64,000 nt of DNA from JAVBRA01 sp031548435. Lineage in GTDB: Bacteria; Bacteroidota; Bacteroidia; Bacteroidales; Rikenellaceae. Position 1 is the stretch's first letter, and the number at the start of each line of letters is the position of its first letter. The notes beneath the pieces are model-generated. The model was not told the origin of the DNA, made no database searches, and worked only from the letters and a program-made list of their open reading frames with translations. Where the stretch lies: the NCBI GenBank assembly GCA_031548435.1, contig JAVBRA010000003.1, forward strand, positions 1 to 64,000, given 5' to 3'. A program made the translations under genes and the position numbers. Shown here in pieces: positions 9,033 through 15,416 of the stretch.

Positions 9033-9034
9033 CA
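9020..9034 (+). repeat. attL-like repeat inside tRNA-Leu
   Basis: CCTGTTCTGGGCACA, the 3' end of tRNA-Leu plus two bases, is identical to 11025-11039. The similarity resumes upstream (CAGGTT at 9009 and 11014) after five mismatched bases. Confidence 0.85.
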
Positions 9035-9036
9035 GA

Positions 9037-9070
9037 ATAGCCCTCATAATCGAATGATTATGAGGGCTAT
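9037..9070 (+). terminator. Terminator after tRNA-Leu
   Basis: A perfect 15-bp stem (ATAGCCCTCATAATC / GATTATGAGGGCTAT) with loop GAAT, followed by GTATTTTA. It lies inside the integrated element, so it was supplied by the element. Confidence 0.7.
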
Positions 9071-9085
9071 GTATTTTAGCGGGGC

Positions 9086-9102
9086 GTACTAAAAGTGTAC
9101 TA
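9086..9102 (+). repeat. Arm-type repeat, left copy
   Basis: GTACTAAAAGTGTACTA matches 10895-10911 at 16 of 17 positions in the same orientation. The two copies sit near the two att repeats, as expected for arm-type integrase binding sites (inference). Confidence 0.65.
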
Positions 9103-9121
9103 TCTGAAGATTCGCCCCAAA

Positions 9122-9259
9122 TCATCCTCGATCGAGAATCCGGTCAATATCCGACCTGCGGTACTGGAATAGGCCGCCAACCTTTATGGGATGCAGAAAA
9201 TTGTCCTTTTTGTCCCAGCGCCACAGCGTCATCTTGCTCACATTGAGCATCGCCACAAC
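9122..9259 (-). pseudogene. Excisionase-type helix-turn-helix remnant
   Basis: Forty-five codons encode VVAMLNVSKMTLWRWDKK... then KVGGLFQYRRSDIDRIL, the MerR-like HTH_17 fold seen in Bacteroidota element excisionases. The frame ends at TGA (9122-9124). A TAG stop directly precedes the first recognisable codon, so the N-terminal half is missing and no start codon is available. Its position at the attL end fits a decayed xis gene. Confidence 0.75.
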
Positions 9260-9622
9260 CTAATCGGTCGAATATCTTATACTTGTATAAAATGAAGAGA
9301 AAGCCGATCCTGCAATCATTAGAAATTGATTATGTCTATGGCGAATCAAGAGAATTCCTATTGTTGTTTAGTTTCATTTAACAATACAAGGCCTAATGTA
9401 ACATAGTAAGAACTACGCATTGGCATGCGCTCAATGATTGTTTGGACTTGTTCGGACTTAGTTCGAAGATTGTTGGAGAAATTCGGTATGTGAGGGATTA
9501 TTTCGTTATTTTTTTCACCCATATAGAGTCTTGCGTAAAAAGATTAAGAGAGGTATATTACACCTCCCTTATCTTAGAATTAGTCAAATGCCGTATCTAT
9601 AAATTTCTGTCTGTCAATTCAT
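9260..9622. other. AT-rich stretch without a recognised gene
   Basis: Nothing convincing was found on either strand here. Base composition matches the rest of the element remnant, so it is probably debris from the deleted interior. Confidence 0.5.
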
Positions 9623-10204
9623 TCAAAAGACGGATGATAAAAATTCTTGCCTATCGAAGTTCTCCAGCCTCGACACATGATACTGTATGAGTTCCATCGG
9701 CTCATTGTCAGGAATATCCATTTTCTGGATATTTAAATCAACTGGCTGATAAAGCATCAATTGGATAGTTGCCCGCCCCAATTGATCATAAACATTCGAT
9801 GAATTGCCATTTTTTTTATCATAAAGAACCAAGGACTTTGCGTAATAACTCTGAGCGGCCAAACTATCTCCTTTATTCTCCATAATCACCCCTTGCAGAA
9901 AGGGAACCATTGAACTATTCGGATCTTTATCAGCAACTATCGAAAGTGTATTAAGTGCTTCGTCATACTCCCCCAATTTCCCCAGAAATTTAACCTTATC
10001 CAAATAAATCTGGGTATTCGAAGGGTCTTTATCTATCGCTTGACTCAGCAGATCGACCACATACTCCAAAGAGTCAGTCGTAGGGAAGTTACGCATAACT
10101 ACCCCTGCTGCCTGAGTCCATAAATCCATGGCTTCGGATTGTTGTTGCGCTTTTGACGAACACGCACAACAAAACATCACTAAGGCTATAAATATCTTTT
10201 TCAT
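9623..10204 (-). CDS. Exported TPR-like protein, element cargo
   Basis: A 193-residue protein with a short signal peptide rich in cysteine (MKKIFIALVMFCCACSSKAQ), probably a lipoprotein. The remainder looks like tetratricopeptide repeats: paired helices with spaced small and aromatic residues, for example SNTQIYLDKVKFLGKLGEYDE and the DPNSSMVPFLQG segment. It follows, on the same strand, a chimeric open frame that begins as an integrase. It is the only intact gene in the element remnant. Its function is unknown; as a lone survivor it may have been retained by selection or by chance. Confidence 0.75.
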   Translation of the reverse strand: MKKIFIALVMFCCACSSKAQQQSEAMDLWTQAAGVVMRNFPTTDSLEYVVDLLSQAIDKDPSNTQIYLDKVKFLGKLGEYDEALNTLSIVADKDPNSSMVPFLQGVIMENKGDSLAAQSYYAKSLVLYDKKNGNSSNVYDQLGRATIQLMLYQPVDLNIQKMDIPDNEPMELIQYHVSRLENFDRQEFLSSVF

Positions 10205-10259
10205 ACTCGATTATTTTTTTTCATATAAGGTTTTACTATATTCCACAGGGATAGAAGAA

Positions 10260-10769
10260 TCAGGGGGGGAATCCATAAACCTTAAGTTCTACTTTATAAT
10301 TTCCACTAGTAGGGAGATTTATTCTCGCCTCTCCAAGAGGAACAGGCCCTCCCGTCTGATAGATATATCCATTAGGACTGGGGGTAACATAACTAGAACT
10401 GATAAAAGAGTATCTGAAACCTCTGCATATCGACGTCCATTCTCGATTGACAATTTTCCGCGTTTTGGCGAGGCGATAGCCGCGAACATCGTTTTTAAGT
10501 TCCTGTTCTTTCTCGGCCCGAATTCGCTTGGCAAGTTCAAGTGTTTCCTTATTGATTTGCCGTTCTGCCGGTGTCCGTGGGGAGGCTGCCAGGTAAAGGT
10601 TGAGGGACTCTTTACGACGGTGGTGCTGTACTTTGATCTTGCCCGTTTCCTCATCAGTCCATTGATTGCGACCGAGATAGTATTCCAAATAAAGGCTTAT
10701 TCGCCCGTCTGCGAGCATATTTTGCTGCAATTTGGGGTTATCTTTCGCTTTTATTTCTAACTTTGCCAT
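10260..10769 (-). pseudogene. Truncated tyrosine integrase fused to unrelated tail
   Basis: The first roughly 105 residues match the arm-binding N-terminus of Bacteroidota tyrosine recombinases, including SLYLEYYLGRNQW, ESLNLYLAASPRTPAERQ and KETLELAKRIRAEKEQEL. Near residue 110 (about 10440) the match stops and the frame continues into GYIYQTGGPVPLGEARINLP to the stop, which looks like the C-terminus of another protein. The core-binding and catalytic domains (R...HxxR...Y) are absent. The junction is best explained by an internal deletion. The cargo gene starts 55 bases beyond the stop. Confidence 0.8.
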
Positions 10770-10864
10770 ACACAATACAGTATATCAACGGGTTGTGTGC
10801 CAGAGCGTGTATCAAACCTTCTGATTTCACAACGAACTGATTTTCTTTTGTTTTCCTTTATTCA

Positions 10865-10872
10865 CAAAGGTA
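10865..10872 (-). promoter_or_regulatory. Predicted -7 element of the integrase remnant
   Basis: CAAAGGTA reads TACCTTTG on the minus strand, an exact match. The right arm-type repeat begins 22 bases upstream of it, so integrase binding could have regulated this promoter. It may now drive the cargo gene. Confidence 0.5.
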
Positions 10873-10894
10873 TAAAATAAAAATCATTCAAAGT

Positions 10895-10911
10895 GTACTA
10901 ATAGTGTACTA
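10895..10911 (+). repeat. Arm-type repeat, right copy
   Basis: GTACTAATAGTGTACTA differs at one base from 9086-9102. Two further bases upstream (GT) make the unit a tandem of GTGTACTA elements. Confidence 0.65.
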
Positions 10912-11024
10912 AATGGCATAACATAGGCAAAAAACGGCAAAAACGAGACCTGCTAAAACACATCAATCATCACGATATCAGTTAAATGATTTCCTTTGTC
11001 TTCCGATGTTTTCCAGGTTGGGTG

Positions 11025-11039
11025 CCTGTTCTGGGCACA
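11025..11039 (+). repeat. attR-like repeat of tRNA-Leu 3' end
   Basis: CCTGTTCTGGGCACA, identical to the end of tRNA-Leu at 9020-9034, marks the right boundary of the element. Nothing else of the tRNA is present except CAGGTT at 11014-11019. Confidence 0.85.
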
Positions 11040-11041
11040 AG

Positions 11042-11077
11042 AAAAGGCCGCTTAACGTCATGTTAAGCGGCCTTTTT
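11042..11077. terminator. Terminator at right edge of element
   Basis: A 15-bp stem (AAAAGGCCGCTTAAC / GTTAAGCGGCCTTTT) with loop GTCAT and T/A tracts on both sides. It serves the barrel-protein gene on the minus strand and probably also ended the tRNA-Leu transcript before the insertion. Confidence 0.75.
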
Positions 11078-11090
11078 CATTTCACCGGAA

Positions 11091-11699
11091 TCAGAACCCG
11101 TAGACATACCCCAACGAGAAGAACACCTCGCTGCCGTAAGGGCTCCATTCGTCCTGCACCAGATCATAGTAGGCCATGACGCTGATGCCCCCGCTGCGGC
11201 CCGCAGGCACGGTGATGCCGCCGCCAACCAGCGCCGTGTACACGATCCGCGTGTCGATGTTGCGGCCCCACACACGGTAAATCTCGGGCTGGAGCTGCAG
11301 GGTGATGTAGCGGATGGGGTTGACGCGGCCGTACAGGTTGAAGCCGAAGTAATTGGACGTATAGTCGGAATAAAAACCGTCCACCTTATAATAATTGTAT
11401 CCCACGCCCGCCCCCGCCGAGAAATAGGGGTTGAAGCGGTAGCCCACCTGCGGCGAAACGTTGATCGAGGTGTAATCTCCGCTGATGCCGAATCCGAACG
11501 TGCCGCCCAGCTCCAGATTTTCTTTTCGAAAACCGCTCCGGGGCCGCTCCGGCTCAACGACAGGCTGTTGCTGCGAAGCATCCTGCACGGCAGGAGTTGT
11601 TGCCGCAGCACGCGCCGGTTCATAACGGAACCCCTGGCCGCAGGCGCCCGTCGATATCGCCGCAACCGCCATGCAGACACATAAAATCCGTTTCATCAT
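11091..11699 (-). CDS. Outer-membrane beta-barrel protein
   Basis: A 202-residue protein with a signal peptide (MKRILCVCMAVAAISTGACG), a Pro/Gln-rich linker (about residues 30-58) and an eight-strand-like beta-barrel domain with alternating aromatic and small residues, ending in the aromatic GYVYGF typical of outer-membrane insertion. The function is unknown; similar small barrels are common in Bacteroidota. Its start overlaps the purM stop (ATGATGA), so it is translated from the purM transcript. A second ATG three bases on is equally possible as the start. Confidence 0.8.
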   Translation of the reverse strand: MMKRILCVCMAVAAISTGACGQGFRYEPARAAATTPAVQDASQQQPVVEPERPRSGFRKENLELGGTFGFGISGDYTSINVSPQVGYRFNPYFSAGAGVGYNYYKVDGFYSDYTSNYFGFNLYGRVNPIRYITLQLQPEIYRVWGRNIDTRIVYTALVGGGITVPAGRSGGISVMAYYDLVQDEWSPYGSEVFFSLGYVYGF

Positions 11700-12871
11700 T
11701 TCCCGTATTTGAATTCACCTTTGTCCGTCCGGATGGTCAGCGAGGCCGTATCCGCTTTTTCCACATGCCCGACCACCTGCGCGTCCACGCCGTACTCTTT
11801 GGAAATGGCGATGATCTCGCCCGCGGCCGCCGGATCGACGTAGAGCTCCATACGGTGGCCCATGTTGAATACCTTGTACATCTCGTCCCACGGCGTGCCG
11901 CTCTGCTGCTGTATGATGCGGAACAACACCGGCACATCGAACAGGTTGTCTTTGACCACCCGCACCCCGTCCACAAAATGCAACACCTTGGTCTGCGCCC
12001 CGCCCGTGCAGTGGATCATGCCGTGGACGGCCGGACGGCAGGCCTTCAGCACCTGCGTGATGACGGGGGCATAGGTGCGTGTGGGAGACAACACCAGCTT
12101 TCCGGCTGTCACACCGACTTCTTCCACCGTATCGGTCAGGTTGTATTTCCCGGTATAAACGACATCCTCGGGCAACCCCGTGTCGTAGCTTTCAGGGAAG
12201 GCGGAGGCCAACGCCTTCGAGAACACGTCGTGGCGGGCCGAGGTGAGCCCGTTGCTGCCCATGCCGCCGTTATACTGCGTTTCGTATTTCGCCTGCCCGA
12301 ACGAGGCCAGGCCAACGATCGCCTCGCCGCCCCGGATGTTTTCGTTCGAGATGACGTCCGAACGTTTCATGCCCGCCGTCACCGTGCTGTCGACGATGAT
12401 GGTGCGCACCAGGTCGCCCACGTCAGCCGTCTCGCCCCCGGTGCTCCAGATGCCCACGCCCATGTCGCGCATGGTTTGCAAAAACTCTTCCGTGCCGTCG
12501 ATGATGGCCGCGATCACTTCGCCCGGAATCAGCCGTTTGTTGCGCCCGATGGTCGACGAAAGGAGGATGTTGTCGACCGCCCCGACGCACAGCAGGTCGT
12601 CGGTGTTCATCACCACGGCGTCCTGCGCGATGCCTTTCCACACCGACAAATCGCCCGTCTGCCTCCAGTACATGTAGGCCAGCGACGACTTGGTGCCCGC
12701 CCCGTCGGCGTGCATTACCAGGCAACGATCCGGGTCGCCGGTGAGCAAGTCGGGCACAATTTTGCAGAATGCCTTGGGGAAAAGCCCCTTGTCGATGTTT
12801 TTTATCGCGCGGTGAACGTCCTCCTTGCCGGAGGAGACTCCCCGCTGGGCGTAACGCGAATGGTCGGCCAT
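11696..12871 (-). CDS. purM: Phosphoribosylformylglycinamidine cyclo-ligase (AIR synthetase)
   Basis: Fifth step of purine biosynthesis: ATP-dependent ring closure of FGAM to aminoimidazole ribotide, as a cytoplasmic dimer. The 391-residue protein is the longer form found in Bacteroidota. Family motifs include HADGAGTKS (about residues 54-62), MNTDDLLCVGA and STGGETADVGD. No other pur genes are adjacent, so the pathway is scattered here. A TATATTTG promoter lies about 30 bases upstream, and the barrel protein overlaps its 3' end. Confidence 0.95.
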   Translation of the reverse strand: MADHSRYAQRGVSSGKEDVHRAIKNIDKGLFPKAFCKIVPDLLTGDPDRCLVMHADGAGTKSSLAYMYWRQTGDLSVWKGIAQDAVVMNTDDLLCVGAVDNILLSSTIGRNKRLIPGEVIAAIIDGTEEFLQTMRDMGVGIWSTGGETADVGDLVRTIIVDSTVTAGMKRSDVISNENIRGGEAIVGLASFGQAKYETQYNGGMGSNGLTSARHDVFSKALASAFPESYDTGLPEDVVYTGKYNLTDTVEEVGVTAGKLVLSPTRTYAPVITQVLKACRPAVHGMIHCTGGAQTKVLHFVDGVRVVKDNLFDVPVLFRIIQQQSGTPWDEMYKVFNMGHRMELYVDPAAAGEIIAISKEYGVDAQVVGHVEKADTASLTIRTDKGEFKYGK

Positions 12872-12899
12872 AACTCTTGACTTATATTTATACTTGCTG

Positions 12900-12907
12900 C
12901 AAATATA
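12900..12907 (-). promoter_or_regulatory. Predicted -7 element for purM
   Basis: CAAATATA reads TATATTTG on the minus strand, an exact TAnnTTTG match 29 bases before the start. Confidence 0.5.
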
Positions 12908-12922
12908 CGACTTAATTAAATA

Positions 12923-12956
12923 GATAAAGCCGGCAAAATCCCCTGCCGGCTCTATC
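12923..12956 (-). terminator. Terminator of the NVEALA-propeller-thioredoxin unit
   Basis: The stem GATAAAGCCGGCA / TGCCGGCTCTATC pairs at 12 of 13 positions with an 8-base loop. On the minus strand it lies just after the thioredoxin-like gene and is followed by a T-rich run. Confidence 0.65.
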
Positions 12957-12976
12957 CACTACGAATGAATAAATAA

Positions 12977-13597
12977 TTACTTGGAGTAATCGAAATATCG
13001 GGAAAATATTATATCATAATACTTACCCGAATAATCGGAGATTTCTTTTATTGGAATAAATAATTGTTTTAACTCGAGGGTGTTTTTAATTACACCCACA
13101 AAAGGCATATTCTCTTTTTGCAATAAATCAGGCCCTCCTTCATCAATCAAATACACAGGAATGTTGACTTGACGTTCCTTAAGATATACTGTCAACTCTC
13201 TGAGGTTTGAGTATTCTGCTATGATCAGGACCCGATCTCCCCCAATCAATTTTGATGCCTTTATGACATTCTCCAACTCGGCATCAACACAAGAACTACA
13301 ATTACAATGAGAGTATTTGAACAAAAGTTTGTAGTCATCGCCCAGTAAATCAGAAAACTTTTTCTTATTGTTATTTATATCCAGAACGACAAAATCAGCC
13401 AATTGACAGTCGTTATATGTATAATGCATAAAAATATTCCCTTTAACAACATCATAATAGGCATTATAAAAGGCTAAATTTTCCCGCAATTGATTTATTA
13501 ATGTTCTCTCCCGAGTTATTTTCATTACCAGCAATAAATTGGTTATAAGAAACAGGGAGCCCAAGAATGACAATATGATCCGGTTGCGATTCTTCAT
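12977..13597 (-). CDS. Membrane-anchored thioredoxin-like protein
   Basis: A 206-residue protein with one N-terminal membrane segment (about residues 7-26) and an exported thioredoxin-like fold. The redox motif is CNCSSC (C98, C100, C103), so the CxxC pair would be C100-S-S-C103, after a beta strand YKLLFKYSH. A cis-proline-like segment (VNIPVYLI) follows. It starts immediately after the stop of the propeller lipoprotein gene and is the last gene of an AT-rich three-gene unit that begins with a Cys-rich peptide. A role in disulfide chemistry on that peptide is inference. Confidence 0.75.
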   Translation of the reverse strand: MKNRNRIILSFLGSLFLITNLLLVMKITRERTLINQLRENLAFYNAYYDVVKGNIFMHYTYNDCQLADFVVLDINNNKKKFSDLLGDDYKLLFKYSHCNCSSCVDAELENVIKASKLIGGDRVLIIAEYSNLRELTVYLKERQVNIPVYLIDEGGPDLLQKENMPFVGVIKNTLELKQLFIPIKEISDYSGKYYDIIFSRYFDYSK

Positions 13598-14794
13598 TTA
13601 TTTCATTTTTGCGACAATGATTATCGGATTGTCATTCAGGGTCGATGTCCGGATTAATTCCTGCATTTGGGGGCTTGGACTGTTTTTAAAGTATTCCAGA
13701 TAAACGGACTCCATGACAAAATAGAAATTCGATCCATCGGTGGCCATCGGCATAAAAAGCATGGGAATATCCATGTCATTTATCATAGGGATCCTCGATC
13801 CGGAAACTCCTTCAACATATTTCATAGCAGACTCAAGAAAAACATTTTTTGATGGATAATAAAATCCATAATAGAACATTTCTCCTTTTTTATAAAAAAG
13901 AAAAATCAACTCTTCGGATTTAATATAGTTCAACAAAATGGGAAAAGATGATTCCTCGAATTCTCTCGCTGCATCGAACGCATTGGCAGAACTTCTTTTA
14001 CTCTCTTTGATAAGCCGAGCAACCTCTTTGCGCCGACCTTCCCCAAAATCCAGAACGTATTGAGCCACTACATCAGATTCAGATATTTGATACAATGTAT
14101 CGTTAAGTGGCATCATAAAGCTGATGTCGTTTTTTGTTCCGTATCGGGAGAAATTGCTCACCATATCATTTATCGCTTCGGTATTGATTTCTCCGTCAAA
14201 ATAAAGGAACGGGGCCTCTGCTTCCTTCTTGATGTCAAATAAAAGAAGGTTGGGGTATCTGGATTTATCAATCAGGTCGGGCAGCCTGACGTAGTTACTG
14301 AAAAGCGCAAGGGTGTTATTGCCCACATATTCGATTTTTTCTACTATGTTGTTCGAATAAACCTCTGTCATAAATTTGCCATCCATCGAATAACTGAGAA
14401 ATTTAGCATCATCCGCTATAATGATTGTATGGGCTTCATAATTATAAACAACGTCCTTGATTTTTATATATTCCCCCGGCCCACGTCCGTGCCGGGATAT
14501 TTTGCTCTGAAACTTCCCGGATCTATTGAATATGAATACGGAGCGCCCCACTTCTTTATCAACAACAATTATGTTCTCTCCGGCGGGAATTATCTTGTCT
14601 ATCCGGCCAATCATGCAGTTTGTATCACTTTCCAGTTTAATGTAGGACAGGCTGTCGGCAACTTGAGAAAGCCGGAGGATGTTGTCCGTGTCCGACAAAG
14701 GAATTTTGATTGCGGCGATTTCTTTATGCTCTCCCGCAGAGAACATGCATGCGCTCAGGCTGATTGAGGCGACAAGAATCAGTATTTTTTTCAT
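13598..14794 (-). CDS. 6-bladed beta-propeller lipoprotein
   Basis: A 398-residue exported protein with a lipoprotein signal (MKKILILVASISLSAC, Cys16). The body matches the Bacteroidota 6-bladed beta-propeller family (BF3164-like): an early LSYIKLESDTNCMIGRID segment, a blade motif IIVVDKEVGRSVFIFNRSGK, and the signature HGRGPGEYIKIKDV. The function of the family is unknown, but members recur next to NVEALA peptide genes, as here. The start at 14794 begins the signal peptide; an earlier ATG in frame would run into the terminator hairpin. The thioredoxin-like gene follows with no gap. Confidence 0.82.
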   Translation of the reverse strand: MKKILILVASISLSACMFSAGEHKEIAAIKIPLSDTDNILRLSQVADSLSYIKLESDTNCMIGRIDKIIPAGENIIVVDKEVGRSVFIFNRSGKFQSKISRHGRGPGEYIKIKDVVYNYEAHTIIIADDAKFLSYSMDGKFMTEVYSNNIVEKIEYVGNNTLALFSNYVRLPDLIDKSRYPNLLLFDIKKEAEAPFLYFDGEINTEAINDMVSNFSRYGTKNDISFMMPLNDTLYQISESDVVAQYVLDFGEGRRKEVARLIKESKRSSANAFDAAREFEESSFPILLNYIKSEELIFLFYKKGEMFYYGFYYPSKNVFLESAMKYVEGVSGSRIPMINDMDIPMLFMPMATDGSNFYFVMESVYLEYFKNSPSPQMQELIRTSTLNDNPIIIVAKMK

Positions 14795-14821
14795 GTTTTC
14801 GGCGTTGTTATGGGTAAAAAA

Positions 14822-14846
14822 GGCTGACATAAGCATATTGTCAGCC
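14822..14846 (-). terminator. Internal terminator after the NVEALA-like gene
   Basis: The stem GGCTGACA / TGTCAGCC has a 9-base loop. On the minus strand it follows the peptide stop by 11 bases and is followed by TTTTTT, a classic intrinsic terminator. Placed before the propeller gene, it would make peptide message more abundant than downstream messages. Confidence 0.7.
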
Positions 14847-14857
14847 CTGATCTTGGA

Positions 14858-15161
14858 TTACGGAATAATATCAACAATCTTAATTGGAGGACAATCGGTT
14901 TGTTCCGCAGGATTACAACAGACACCTGTATTGTCTTTACATTTTTTATGGGTTCCTCCCGACAAGCAAATGTCTGATTTTAAAGACTCGTCTTTTGTGT
15001 ATGTCACATGACCCCCACATCCATATTCGGTGGTTCCCCCTGTTTCTTCCGTCAGCGCCAATACTTCAATTGCACTTACTATTTCTTTTGCAGCTGTAGA
15101 AGAGCCGGATGTAAGAACGAATACATACATCGTCAATACACAAAATCCAGTTTATTTTCAT
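14858..15161 (-). CDS. NVEALA-like Cys-rich peptide, leader frameshifted
   Basis: The body contains IVSAIEVLALTEE, a close relative of the NVEALA leader motif, followed by a small domain with six cysteines (GCGGH, DICLSG, KKCKD, GVCCN, TDCPP). As read, the frame starts only at TTG 15136 or ATG 15130. An ATG at 15159-15161 begins MKINWI in another frame; restoring one base in the 4-base A run at 15142-15145 joins it to a full hydrophobic leader of the kind expected. This is therefore either a real one-base deletion or a sequencing error. It heads the cluster with the propeller and thioredoxin-like genes. Confidence 0.65.
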
Positions 15162-15389
15162 AGCATGCATTATTTATTACATTCAAATAATTTTCGTTCT
15201 GTATTTATCATTTCAACAGATGCAACCATTTAGGTCGCTTGGAAGCATAAGTTATCTTTTATTCATCTGCTCGTAAGCAAAATATGAGCAAAGCAAATTA
15301 AATTAAATTTAACAACCAAATTTTATATCTGAATTTCTTTCAAGAAAAGATCCGCCGTGTAAAACATAACATAACCCGGTTTTTATCGT

Positions 15390-15397
15390 TAAATTTG
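15390..15397 (+). promoter_or_regulatory. Predicted -7 element for the gene at 15417
   Basis: TAAATTTG matches TAnnTTTG exactly, 20 bases before the start. The remaining gap back to 15162 is AT-rich and contains nothing recognised. Confidence 0.55.
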
Positions 15398-15416
15398 CAT
15401 CAAACCCTGCAAGCGT

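Larger units (their letters stand above)
9033..11039. mobile_element. Deletion remnant of a tRNA-Leu integrative element
   Basis: About 2 kb lies between two 15-base copies of the tRNA 3' end. It carries near-identical 17-base repeats near both ends, a helix-turn-helix excisionase remnant, a truncated integrase joined to unrelated coding sequence, and one intact-looking exported TPR protein. The region is visibly richer in A+T than the flanks. No complete integrase remains, so it should be unable to excise by itself. The natural reading is a larger element that lost most of its interior. Confidence 0.85.

Noticed and set aside
15134..15136. TTG at 15136 as the genuine start of the NVEALA-like gene
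   Set aside because: It would give a leader lacking its charged start; the upstream ATG frame plus a one-base slip explains the leader better.
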